Made by a program: the position numbers and the translations under genes
The notes under the pieces: model-generated
What the model was told of the DNA's origin: nothing
Seen by the model: only the letters and a program-made list of their open reading frames with translations
Databases searched by the model: none
Assembly (NCBI GenBank): GCA_030433805.1
Contig: JARUXA010000007.1
Span: 124,001 to 188,000, forward strand
Length of the DNA stretch: 64,000 bases
Direction: 5' to 3'
DNA from: Sphingomonas sp. PsM26
Lineage (GTDB): Bacteria > Pseudomonadota > Alphaproteobacteria > Sphingomonadales > Sphingomonadaceae
Part shown: positions 1 through 8,449 of the stretch, piece after piece
Numbering within the stretch: the stretch's first letter is position 1
Layout: each line of letters opens with the position of its first letter

Positions 1-707
1 TTGCGCTTTTTCTGTGCGGAGATGTTGAGAAAGGCACCGTCGAATGGTGCCAGGCCGATGTTGGCACCGATGGCGTAGGTTTCCCCGCCCTCGTCGTAAT
101 ATTGGCCGCCCGTCGCGTTGGCGCTGATCCCGTGATCGGTCTTTTTCTGGATGAAGTTGATCACGCCTGCGATCGCATCGGTGCCATATTGTGCGGCGGC
201 GCCGTCTTGCAGGACTTCGACGTGATCGATCGAATCGGGCACGATGAAGCTGATGTCGGGCGCCGCGCTGCCGCCGTACGGACCGCCAGCAACCGAGACG
301 TTTGCGGTGCCGTGGCGGCGTTTTCCGTTGACTAGGATGAGCGTATGGTTCGGGCTGAGGCCGCGCAGCTTCAGCTGGAGGTTGTGCGCCTGAAGATCAC
401 TGCCAAAAGCCTGCGCCTGGATCGACGGAAGGTTCTGCGCGAGGCTGGTCAGCAGATCAGGCGAGCCCGTGCGCTGCAGCGCTTCGGAACCAAGCAGCTG
501 GATCGGTGCCGGGCTGTCGGCGGCGCGCATCCCTGTAGTGCGCGTGCCAGTAACGATGATGGACTCGTCCGTCTGTCCAGTGTCGTCAGTGTCGGTTGGA
601 GCAACGGCAGATACAGGTTGTAAAGTAATTTGTGCCAAAACCGGTTGTGCAGCAATTGTCAACGAAATCGCCAGAGCGATACGTGATATACCTGTCGAGA
701 TTCTCAT
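1..707 (-). CDS. TonB-dependent receptor, N-terminal part (cut by window edge)
   Basis: This is the first 235 codons of an outer-membrane TonB-dependent receptor; the gene runs off the left edge with no stop. A Sec signal peptide covers about residues 1-26 (MRISTGISRIALAISL..., ending VLAQ). It is followed by a TonB-box-like stretch (IIVTGTRTTG, about 49-58) and a plug domain with the usual LRGLSPNHTLILVNGKRR and GAAAQYGTDAIAGVINF blocks. The ATG at 707 has a G-rich stretch (GGGGGG) seven bases upstream as a possible ribosome site. The gene is divergent from the cupin-8 gene at 1007. TBDRs of this kind take up large substrates such as glycans or peptides; the substrate cannot be read from this part. 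Confidence 0.85.
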   Translation of the reverse strand, partial: MRISTGISRIALAISLTIAAQPVLAQITLQPVSAVAPTDTDDTGQTDESIIVTGTRTTGMRAADSPAPIQLLGSEALQRTGSPDLLTSLAQNLPSIQAQAFGSDLQAHNLQLKLRGLSPNHTLILVNGKRRHGTANVSVAGGPYGGSAAPDISFIVPDSIDHVEVLQDGAAAQYGTDAIAGVINFIQKKTDHGISANATGGQYYDEGGETYAIGANIGLAPFDGAFLNISAQKKR

Positions 708-1006
708 AGATGGCCCCCCATTATAGTTGCCCTCTAGACATCGTCTCCACATCCCGATGGTCATCGCCATCTAGGTGTATAACGCCCACATCTATATGGT
801 TTAAAAGATCTACTTACTCCGTTGCTTGATCTGGAATGTTTCATTCTTTTTACGGCTTGGCAATACGCATCCGGGGAAATGTGTACGATATTCGGGTGGC
901 GTCCTGACCGCAGGGGGGGCGCGGATCGAACAGGCTGCGACGTCCGGACCGCCCCGTCACCGTAGCGATTGATGTTTTGCAGCTTTTGCTCGAAACATGA
1001 GCGCGC
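708..1006. promoter_or_regulatory. Divergent intergenic region between TBDR and cupin-8 gene
   Basis: About 300 bases without a gene, AT-richer than the surroundings in its left half, and so the likely site of promoters for the leftward TBDR and rightward cupin gene. A short perfect inverted repeat, GAATG-TTT-CATTC, lies at 834-846 and could be an operator. No convincing -35/-10 pair was identified. Confidence 0.3.
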
Positions 1007-2023
1007 ATGACAGACGGCTTTTCCAAAGTGCGAGAGTGGCACGGTGTCGACCGTGCACGGTTCCGGTCGGAAATCGTCCCGTTGCGCCGGCCCGCGATCC
1101 TGCGCGGGTTGGCGAAGGACTGGCCGGCTGTGCAGGCGTCGCTGCAGTCGCCGGAAGCACTGTGCGACCACATCCGGGCCGCGGACCTTGGCAAACCGGT
1201 GCCCGCGTTCCTTGGGCCGCCACAGATCAAGGGGCGATTCTGGTATCGCGACGATTTGCGCGGCCTGAACTATCAGCAACGCATCGCGCCGATCGGCGAA
1301 CTGCTCGACGTGTTGCTAAGCGTGCGAGAGGAAGCGGAGCCCCCTGCCTTTTATGCGGGGGCGATCCCGGTGGCGGAGAACTGCCCCACCTTTGCCCGCG
1401 ACAACGCCACCGACATCGTCGGGGAGGGCGCGAGTCCGCGGCTATGGATCGGCAATCGCGCGACGGTCTCGACGCATTTCGACATGTCGGAAAACATCGC
1501 GGTGGTCGTCGGCGGGCGGCGCTGCTTCACGTTCTTCCCGCCGGAGCAGGTGCGCAACCTGTATGTCGGCCCGTTCGACTTTACCTTCGCGGGGCCGCCG
1601 GTGAGCATGGTCGATCTGCGCGCGCCCGATCTGGAGCGTTACCCACGCTATGCCGAGGCGATGGCGACGGCGGAGGAAGCCGACCTGGAACCGGGGGATG
1701 CGGTCTATGTGCCGTACATGTGGTGGCATCAGGTCGAGGCGCTGGATGCGGTGAATGTGCTGGTCAATTATTGGTGGAACATCGGTGAGCGCGCCTGGCC
1801 AGGGTCGCCGTTCAAGACGCTGATGCATGCGATCATGACGATCCGCGATCTGCCCGAACGCGAGCGTGATATCTGGCACGCATGGTTCGATCACTACGTA
1901 TTCGGTCAGGCGCATGATGCGGTTGCGCATCTTCCGGTAGGCGGGCGCGGCGCGCTTGGCGACATGACGCCCGAGCGGGTTGCCGCGGTCAAACAGTATC
2001 TGATGGACGAACTGCGCCGTTGA
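1007..2023 (+). CDS. Cupin-8 (JmjC-like) family protein
   Basis: 338-residue cytosolic protein of the cupin_8 / JmjC-like family, whose studied members are Fe(II)/2-oxoglutarate oxygenases; the substrate here is unknown. The iron ligands are visible: HFD at H157/D159 (THFDMSENIA) and distal H241 in MWWHQVEA, after EPGDAVYVP. Length is normal for the bacterial group that accompanies TBDRs and tryptophan halogenases in sphingomonads, Caulobacter and Xanthomonas. It converges on the halogenase operon, with only 16 bases between the stop codons. Start: ATG at 1007 matches the family N-terminus; an ATG at 997 is in another frame. No strong ribosome site is visible. Confidence 0.8.
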   Translation: MTDGFSKVREWHGVDRARFRSEIVPLRRPAILRGLAKDWPAVQASLQSPEALCDHIRAADLGKPVPAFLGPPQIKGRFWYRDDLRGLNYQQRIAPIGELLDVLLSVREEAEPPAFYAGAIPVAENCPTFARDNATDIVGEGASPRLWIGNRATVSTHFDMSENIAVVVGGRRCFTFFPPEQVRNLYVGPFDFTFAGPPVSMVDLRAPDLERYPRYAEAMATAEEADLEPGDAVYVPYMWWHQVEALDAVNVLVNYWWNIGERAWPGSPFKTLMHAIMTIRDLPERERDIWHAWFDHYVFGQAHDAVAHLPVGGRGALGDMTPERVAAVKQYLMDELRR

Positions 2024-2039
2024 GGCGGTACGAAGGGTT

Positions 2040-3563
2040 TTACCGGCGGTCGATCGCGCAATAATGGTCGATGAAGGCCTGATGACTCGGCATCCGCGCG
2101 ACGCTGCCGTCCATCGCCGCAGCGATCCGCGTCATCCGCGCGCCCAATTCGTCTTCCGATAGGAAATCTGCGATCGGATGATGGCTTTTGGGCACGATGT
2201 TTTGGCCGTGGAGCACGGCAAGCCAACTCGTTTCGCTGAACAATTCGTTATCATGCCGGTACAGCCGCGCATTCTCCCGGAAAATCGCGATCCGCTCCTC
2301 CAGTGAGGCGGGGATCGGCATCGTCCGGCAGCGATCCCAGAACGCAGTGTCGTCGCGCTCGGTCGCCTTGTAATGGAGGATCAGGAAGTCGCGGATCTGT
2401 TCGTATTCCAGGCGCGTGCGGCGGTTGTAGTAATCAATGTCGGGCGCGTTGAAGTTTCTGTCGGGAAAATTGGTGAGCAACCGTGCGATCCCCGACTGGA
2501 TCAGATGGATCGATGTGGACTCGAGCGGCTCGAGAAACCCGGATGCAAGGCCCAGCGAAACGACGTTTCTGTTCCAGGCCTTGCGCCGGACGCCCGCCGT
2601 AAACCGCAGAAAGTTCGGATCGGTGACGGGCTTGCCGTCGAGCCCTGCGTCGAGCGTGCGCAACGCCTCCGCATCGTCGATGTGGTCCGAGCAATAGACG
2701 TAGCCGTTGCCGGTCCGCGACTGGAGCGGGATTCGCCATTGCCACCCCGCCGCCTTGGCGGTCGCGCGCGTGTAGGACAGCGGGTCGCCGACGCGCTCGC
2801 ACGCGCGCGCCACCGCACGGTCGCATGGCAGATAGTGGCTCCAGTCGTCATAGCCGGTGCCAAGCGCACCCTCGATCAGCAGCCCCCGGAAGCCGGAGCA
2901 ATCGATGAACAGGTCGCCTGCGACGACGCTTCCATCTTCCAGCAGCAAGGTATCGACATGCCCGGTCTCGCCGTCGAGCCGGACATCGACGATCCTGCCC
3001 TCGGTCCGCTGCGCGCCCGCCGCTTCCGCCAGTTCGCGCAGATAGCGCGCATAGAGCGCAGCATCGAACTGGAACGCATAAGCGATCGTCGCGAGTGGCG
3101 AGTTGACGAGCGACGGATCGGGCCGCTGGAACTTGTTCGCACGCGCCGCGCCGACCCCGATACTGTAGCGATCGAGCGGGAGTGCGCCCCCCGCCTGCGA
3201 CTGCCGATACCAGAAGTGGTGGAAGTGAATGCCTTCCATCTCCTGGCCATAGCTGCCGAAGGGATGAATATAGCGCTGGCCGATCCGCCCCCAGTCGACG
3301 AATTCGATCCCGAGCTTGAACGTCGCCGCGGTGCGCCGGACGAAGTCGTTTTCATCGATCCCAAGCAGTCGGTTGAAATATTGGATATGCGGAATCGTCG
3401 CCTCGCCGACACCGACCGTGCCGATCGCTTCGGACTCGATCACGCGGATGTCCATGTTGCCGCCCGCCAGCACGCGCGAGAACGCTGCGGCGGCCATCCA
3501 TCCGGCGGTGCCACCGCCGACGATCACGACCTTGCGGATGCGCGCGTTCTCCACCGCGGTCAC
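2040..3563 (-). CDS. Flavin-dependent tryptophan halogenase family protein (copy 1, last in operon)
   Basis: 507-residue FAD protein of the tryptophan halogenase family (PF04820). Visible features are the dinucleotide motif VGGGTAGWM at about 15-23, GVGEATIPHI at 51-60, the catalytic lysine K83 in TFKLGIEF (K79 of PrnA), the WQWRIP signature at 274-279 that blocks monooxygenase activity, and E348 in LEPLEST (E346 of PrnA). All halogenation residues are present. It starts with GTG at 3563, overlapping the upstream copy's TGA by four bases (GTGA), so translation is probably coupled. Open frame continues further upstream but is only a shadow of copy 2. The family needs reduced flavin from a separate reductase, and none is seen nearby. 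Indole-type or peptide-linked substrates are possible; the actual one is unknown. Confidence 0.85.
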   Translation of the reverse strand: MTAVENARIRKVVIVGGGTAGWMAAAAFSRVLAGGNMDIRVIESEAIGTVGVGEATIPHIQYFNRLLGIDENDFVRRTAATFKLGIEFVDWGRIGQRYIHPFGSYGQEMEGIHFHHFWYRQSQAGGALPLDRYSIGVGAARANKFQRPDPSLVNSPLATIAYAFQFDAALYARYLRELAEAAGAQRTEGRIVDVRLDGETGHVDTLLLEDGSVVAGDLFIDCSGFRGLLIEGALGTGYDDWSHYLPCDRAVARACERVGDPLSYTRATAKAAGWQWRIPLQSRTGNGYVYCSDHIDDAEALRTLDAGLDGKPVTDPNFLRFTAGVRRKAWNRNVVSLGLASGFLEPLESTSIHLIQSGIARLLTNFPDRNFNAPDIDYYNRRTRLEYEQIRDFLILHYKATERDDTAFWDRCRTMPIPASLEERIAIFRENARLYRHDNELFSETSWLAVLHGQNIVPKSHHPIADFLSEDELGARMTRIAAAMDGSVARMPSHQAFIDHYCAIDRR

Positions 3564-5074
3564 GCCGCCTGCGCCGCGCAATAGTGCGCGATGAACTGCT
3601 GATGCGTCGGCATCTGCTCTGCCGCCGTGTGGATCGCGCGCTGCATCGACAGCAGGCTGTGCGCGACGTCGCCGCTCGGGAGGGTCGCGACGATCGGGTC
3701 GAAGGTCGTAGGGACGATGCCCTGACCGAGCATCACCGCGACCCAGCTTGGCCGGGCGAACAGTTCCTCTTCGTAGCGGAAGATGCGTCCGGTTTCGCGG
3801 AACAGGGCGATCTTGTGGTTGAGCGTATCGGGCAGCGGCATCGTGCGGCAGTGGTTCCAGAAAGCGCTGTCGTCGCGTTCGGTCGCGCAATAATGCAGGA
3901 TGATGAAGTCGCGGACCTGTTCGAATTCGGTGCGCATGTGGCGGTTGTATTCGGTGCGGACGATGTCTGGGATGGGGGCGGCGGGGAATAGCGAGATGAA
4001 GCGGCTGATGCCTTCCTGAATCAGATAGATCGACGTCGATTCGAGCGGTTCGAGGAATCCAGCGGCGAGCCCGATGGCGATGCAATTGCCCGTCCAGAAC
4101 CGCTGGCGGCATCCGGCGAGGAAGCGGAGCTGGCGCGGATCGCCTAGGGCCGGTCCCTCGAGCCCGGCGAGCAAGATATCCGCCGCGGCATCATCCGACA
4201 GGAAGGCGCTCGAATAGATATGGCCGTTGCCGACGCGACGCTGCGTCGGGATCCGCCATTGCCACCCGGCGGTGCGCGCGGTGGAGCGGGTGTAAGGGGG
4301 AAGCGGGCCGGTATGCGCGCTGGGCACCGCGAGCGCGCGGTCGCACGGAAGCCAGTGGCTCCAGTCGTCATAGCCGACCCCGAGCGTATCCGCGGTCAAC
4401 AGCGCGCGGAAGCCGGTGCAATCGAAGAAGAAGTCCCCGTCCACGGCGCGGCCATCGACGAGATCGAGACCGGCAATCGCCTCGGCATCGGTCGCCTGGC
4501 GCACGTTCCGGACGATGCCCTCGACCCGGCGCACGCCGCGTGCCTCGGCATAGTGGCGCAGGAAGCGGGCGTAGCGCGTCGCGTCGAAATGATAGGCGTA
4601 GCGCAGTTGCGACCGGACCGACCGCGGATTGGGGTCGGGCAGGGCGAAGCGGTCGGCCTGCGCGGCGACCGCGCACAGGCTGTAAGTGTCGATCGGCGCA
4701 GGGTTTCCGTCGAGGCGGCTGCGCATCCAATATTGGTGGAAATCGATCCCGCGCATGTCCGCGCCGTGCTGGCCAAAGGGGTGGAAATAGCGGCTGTCGG
4801 CGCGCCCCCAGCCGACGAATTCGATCCCGAGTTTGAAGGTCGCGTCGGTCGCGGCCATGAATTCGGCCTCGTTGATTCCGAGCATCTGATTGAAAGCAAG
4901 GATATCCGGGATCGTCGCTTCGCCGACGCCGACCGTTCCGATCGTGTCGGATTCGACCACGGTGATCGTCACGTCGCGGGGTTCGAGCAGGCTGGAGAGC
5001 GCGGCGGCGGTCATCCAGCCAGCGGTTCCGCCCCCGACGATGACGATATTGTGGAGATATTGCTGCATGATCAT
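3560..5074 (-). CDS. Flavin-dependent tryptophan halogenase family protein (copy 2)
   Basis: 504-residue paralogue of the neighbouring halogenases. It has VIVGGGTAGWM near the N-terminus, GVGEATIPDI at 49-58, catalytic lysine K81 in ATFKLGIEF, WQWRIP at 271-276 and catalytic glutamate E345 in LEPLESTSIY. It should therefore be active if reduced flavin and halide are supplied. The ATG at 5074 overlaps the TGA of the upstream degenerate copy (ATGA), which fixes the start; the frame stays open 17 codons upstream, inside the previous gene. Downstream it overlaps copy 1 in the same way. The four genes look like one transcript running leftward from about 8141. Confidence 0.85.
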   Translation of the reverse strand: MIMQQYLHNIVIVGGGTAGWMTAAALSSLLEPRDVTITVVESDTIGTVGVGEATIPDILAFNQMLGINEAEFMAATDATFKLGIEFVGWGRADSRYFHPFGQHGADMRGIDFHQYWMRSRLDGNPAPIDTYSLCAVAAQADRFALPDPNPRSVRSQLRYAYHFDATRYARFLRHYAEARGVRRVEGIVRNVRQATDAEAIAGLDLVDGRAVDGDFFFDCTGFRALLTADTLGVGYDDWSHWLPCDRALAVPSAHTGPLPPYTRSTARTAGWQWRIPTQRRVGNGHIYSSAFLSDDAAADILLAGLEGPALGDPRQLRFLAGCRQRFWTGNCIAIGLAAGFLEPLESTSIYLIQEGISRFISLFPAAPIPDIVRTEYNRHMRTEFEQVRDFIILHYCATERDDSAFWNHCRTMPLPDTLNHKIALFRETGRIFRYEEELFARPSWVAVMLGQGIVPTTFDPIVATLPSGDVAHSLLSMQRAIHTAAEQMPTHQQFIAHYCAAQAA

Positions 5075-6570
5075 CGCCGGTTTCGGAGCAGATAGTGCTC
5101 GAGTTGCAGCCGATACGTGTCGCAATCGGGCAGGGTTGAGACGCTTTGCGCCACGCTGCGCTCGAGATTGGCCAGGAATGCGGTCACTTGCGCCGGGTTT
5201 GCGCGGTCCGCGAGGCGATCGTGGCGCGTCGGGCGGCGCCCCATGCCGAGATGGAGGATCGTCCAGTCCTCAGGGTGGAACGGCTCGAGGTCGTAGGCGA
5301 CCAGCAGCCCGCGGGTCTCGAACATCTCGAGCTTGCGCACCAGTGCATCGGGCCGTGGCTCCCCTTGCGCCGCGCGCCAATAGGGCGTGTCGGGGAGTCC
5401 GTTCGTGGCGAACATCGCACAGGCGAACAGCGCCGCATTCTGCGTATCCTCTTGATAACGCCGGTTATATTCTCCGCGCTCGACCGCCATGCTCCCGGTG
5501 TTGGGAATAAGCGACAACAGCCGATCCAGGTCGCGTTCGAGCAGCATCATCGGTGCGGGCGTGAGCGGTTCGAGGACATAGGCCGCATGGCCGATCCCGA
5601 CGCAATTGCCCGCCCACGCGTGATCGCGACGGTGGAGCGTGGCCTCGCCGGCAAGTGCGGGCGCGGAGCCGTGCGCGGCGAGCCCCGCGTCGCAATCCGC
5701 AGGGTCGTACACCGTGATGCGGCGGGTTCGACCGCGCAGGGGAACGTCGCTGCGCCAGCCGTACGGTGTCGGCGTGACGGTACGAACCGGACGTCCCGGG
5801 CGGGCGGCGGGGGCGTCGCTTGCGGCGATGCCGATCCGGCGCCCGGCCTCGCCTTCAGGGACAAGGTGCGACAGCAGGACCGCCGCGGGTCCGCTGCAGT
5901 CGACGTACAGGTCGGCGCTCAGGGCGCGGCCATCGCTCAGCCGGACTCCGGCGATGGCATCCGCGTCGATCTCGACCGACGCCAGCGCGTCGGCGATGCG
6001 AACGACCCGGCCCGGTGCGTCGGTGACTGCCGTCTCGAACAGCCGTGCGTAGGCGGCGGGATCGAACTGATAGCCATAGTCCGCGCGCGACAGCGGATGC
6101 TGCGCCGCCTTGGCGGGGTCGCGCGGCGGATGCGCGAAGGCACCGCGCTTCGCCGCCATCGCCGCGACGAGATAGGGTTCAAGCCGGTCGATCCCGACCG
6201 CCGCCAGATATTGATGCAGCAGGACGCCGTCGACGACCGGGAACGGTAGCGCGAAACACTGCGTCCACGACCGCTTCCCACCCGCCCAGTGATCGTAGCG
6301 AGTCCCCCACGAAAAGGCGGTGTCGCTGTCGAGCGTCAGTGCGGGCTCGGCAACCCCTGCGGCGAGGTTGAACGCATAGGCCGACGGCGACGTGACGTTG
6401 CCGTAGAACAGGTCGCTCTCCGCCGTACCGCCGATATCGACGAACGTGATACGGATCGCCGGGGCGAGTTGCCGCGCGAGGCTGGCGACCGTCATCCAGC
6501 CGGCAAGGCCGCCCCCGCAAACGAGAATATGCGCGATCGGCGAAGGCGGTCGGTTGGCGGAAGCGGACAC
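5071..6570 (-). CDS. Degenerate tryptophan-halogenase-like FAD protein (catalytic residues lost)
   Basis: 499 residues with the halogenase fold recognisable end to end: GGGLAGWM at 19-26, DLYVDCSGPA at about 220-229 and GNCVGIGHAAYVLEPL in the flavin region. The residues needed for halogenation are replaced. The lysine of FKLGIEF is S87 (FSWGTRY), the glutamate of LEPLES is T336 (LEPLTPAP), GVGEAT is YGNVTS, and WQWRIP is WRSDVP. It is full length and in frame between intact paralogues, so it appears maintained rather than decayed. It could bind FAD and act as a partner or scaffold for the active copies, or have another redox role. The gap to the upstream gene is only eight bases, and it overlaps copy 2 by ATGA. 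Confidence 0.75.
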   Translation of the reverse strand: MSASANRPPSPIAHILVCGGGLAGWMTVASLARQLAPAIRITFVDIGGTAESDLFYGNVTSPSAYAFNLAAGVAEPALTLDSDTAFSWGTRYDHWAGGKRSWTQCFALPFPVVDGVLLHQYLAAVGIDRLEPYLVAAMAAKRGAFAHPPRDPAKAAQHPLSRADYGYQFDPAAYARLFETAVTDAPGRVVRIADALASVEIDADAIAGVRLSDGRALSADLYVDCSGPAAVLLSHLVPEGEAGRRIGIAASDAPAARPGRPVRTVTPTPYGWRSDVPLRGRTRRITVYDPADCDAGLAAHGSAPALAGEATLHRRDHAWAGNCVGIGHAAYVLEPLTPAPMMLLERDLDRLLSLIPNTGSMAVERGEYNRRYQEDTQNAALFACAMFATNGLPDTPYWRAAQGEPRPDALVRKLEMFETRGLLVAYDLEPFHPEDWTILHLGMGRRPTRHDRLADRANPAQVTAFLANLERSVAQSVSTLPDCDTYRLQLEHYLLRNRR

Positions 6571-6578
6571 GATCGCGG

Positions 6579-8141
6579 TTACGCCGCCGTCGCCGCACGC
6601 GAGAGGCTGCCCGCGCCGCCCATCCGCCGGATATAGTCGGCATGGTCGGGGGTCGCGCGGACCGCGCCGGCGACGGACTCGCGGATCGCGGCGGCGCGCG
6701 CGATGAGCGCTGCGTCGCCGATCGCATGGGCGCGCGGATCATGCCCTGTCGGCATCAGATTCTGCCCCATCATCACCGCAACCCAACTGGGTGGCAGGAA
6801 CAGGCCGAATTCATAGGGGATGACGTAGCCGCGCGTCGTCCACGCGTCGATCTTCTGCTGCAAGCTGTCGGGCAGCTTCAGCGCACGGAAATGGCGCCAG
6901 AAGGGGGTGTCGTCACGCTGGGTGGCGACATAATGGAGCAGCAGGAAATCGCGGACGCGTTCATAGTGGAGCCCCATCCGCCGGTTGTATTCGGCGATGC
7001 TCGGGGCATCGAACCCGCGATCCGGGAACAGCGCGAGCAATTCGGTGATGCCGTCCTGGATCAAGTGGATCGAGGTCGATTCGAGCGGTTCGAGGAAGCC
7101 GCCCGCCAGCCCGATCGCGACGACGTTGCGTTTCCAGAAATCGCGTCGACGCCCGGTGGTGAAGGACAGCCGCCGCGGGGTCGCCTGCATCGGCGCGTCG
7201 AGGTTCTCGACCAGCTGGCGTTCGGCGTCATCGTCCGAGATGAAGCTGTTGCAATAGACATGGCCGTTGCCGACACGGTGCTGGAGCGGGATCCGCCATT
7301 GCCATCCCGCGGTCCGCGCGGTCGCGCGGGTAAAGGGCCCGAGCGGACCACGGCTTTGCGTCGGCACCGCAACCGCGCGGTTGCACGGCAGCCAGTTGCT
7401 CCAGTCGTCATAGCCCGACGCAAGCGCGCCTTCGATCAGGAGACCGCGGAACCCGGAACAATCGACGAACAGATCGGCCTTGATCGCGCGCCCGTCGGCC
7501 AGCGTGATCGTGTCGATAAAGCCCGTTTGACCGTCCAGAACCGTGTCCACGACCTTGCCCTCATGGCGCTCGACGCCATGCTTTTCGGCGTAGCGACGGA
7601 GAAACGCGGCGTAGAGCGACGCATCGAACTGATAAGCATACCCAAACGTCGACTCGACACGATCTAGGTCGGGCGAGGGGTGCTGAAAACGGCTGTGTTC
7701 GGCCGCGACGATCGGAAAGGAATAGTCGGCCAGCCGTCCGGTGGCACCCGCCGCCTGCAACCGCAGCCAATAGTGGTAGAAGGGAACGCCATCGATTGCC
7801 GGGCCGAAATCACCGAACGGATGGATGTAGCGATCGCCGATTCGGCCCCAGTCGCAGAACTCGATGCCAAGCTTGAACGTCGCCTCGGTCGCGCGCATCA
7901 ACTCCGCCTCGTCGATGCCCAACGCCACGTTGAAGGCGCGGATGTGCGGCAAGGTCGCCTCGCCGACCCCGACGGTGCCGATCTCGGCGGATTCGATCAG
8001 CGTGATCGTGACGGGCAAGCCCTTGAGCTTGTTGGCCAGCGCGGCCGCGGTCATCCAGCCGGCGGTGCCGCCGCCGACGATGCAGATGCTGGTGATTTCG
8101 GATGCGCGTGCGCGCGCACCGTCGGACGGCTTGGCTGGCAT
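6579..8141 (-). CDS. Flavin-dependent tryptophan halogenase family protein (copy 4, first in operon)
   Basis: 520-residue halogenase-family FAD protein and first gene of the leftward operon. It shows ICIVGGGTAGWM at 19-30, GVGEATLPHI at 58-67, catalytic K90 in TFKLGIEF, WQWRIP at 280-285 and E354 in LEPLEST, so the catalytic set is complete. The start is taken at ATG 8141 because GGGGAG lies about five bases before it. An upstream in-frame ATG at 8186 has no ribosome site and would add 15 residues. It is divergent from the TBDR at 8450, an arrangement that suggests the halogenases serve whatever that receptor imports. Confidence 0.85.
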   Translation of the reverse strand: MPAKPSDGARARASEITSICIVGGGTAGWMTAAALANKLKGLPVTITLIESAEIGTVGVGEATLPHIRAFNVALGIDEAELMRATEATFKLGIEFCDWGRIGDRYIHPFGDFGPAIDGVPFYHYWLRLQAAGATGRLADYSFPIVAAEHSRFQHPSPDLDRVESTFGYAYQFDASLYAAFLRRYAEKHGVERHEGKVVDTVLDGQTGFIDTITLADGRAIKADLFVDCSGFRGLLIEGALASGYDDWSNWLPCNRAVAVPTQSRGPLGPFTRATARTAGWQWRIPLQHRVGNGHVYCNSFISDDDAERQLVENLDAPMQATPRRLSFTTGRRRDFWKRNVVAIGLAGGFLEPLESTSIHLIQDGITELLALFPDRGFDAPSIAEYNRRMGLHYERVRDFLLLHYVATQRDDTPFWRHFRALKLPDSLQQKIDAWTTRGYVIPYEFGLFLPPSWVAVMMGQNLMPTGHDPRAHAIGDAALIARAAAIRESVAGAVRATPDHADYIRRMGGAGSLSRAATAA

Positions 8142-8449
8142 CTCTACTCCCCCAGTCGGGGTAGCATCGCCCACGGGCGTGTCCAATACCGAGAGTTCAA
8201 TTTCTGTAACATTTTGTCATGATTGGTGTTCTCGGAATACGGTCAAAGGCGCAGTTTTGAGCGGTTTTCGGGCCGATTCGGAATTATTTCAAAAGCCCCA
8301 TTGCGGCGTGATTAAGTCAGAGTATAAAAGTTCCATTCACTCGGGATCCGCGGTGTGATGGCCAAAATGGCCACGCACCAACAACCAGCGGACCGACAGG
8401 GTGGAAACTGGGAGTTGCCGGAGCAGTCCGGTTTGGAGGGGATACCATC
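8142..8449. promoter_or_regulatory. Divergent promoter region, halogenase operon / TBDR
   Basis: 308 bases between divergent genes. A plausible sigma-70-type promoter for the TBDR is TTGCGG at 8301-8306, a 16-base spacer, and TATAAA at 8323-8328. Downstream of it, TGGCCA occurs twice three bases apart (8359-8364 and 8368-8373); each is itself a palindrome, so the pair could be an operator. GGAGG about ten bases before the ATG at 8450 is the likely ribosome site. All assignments are by eye. Confidence 0.35.

Noticed and set aside
5071..6570. Decaying pseudogene
   Set aside because: The frame is intact over 499 codons, has the same codon character as its neighbours, and keeps the flavin-binding motif and an ATGA overlap with the next gene.
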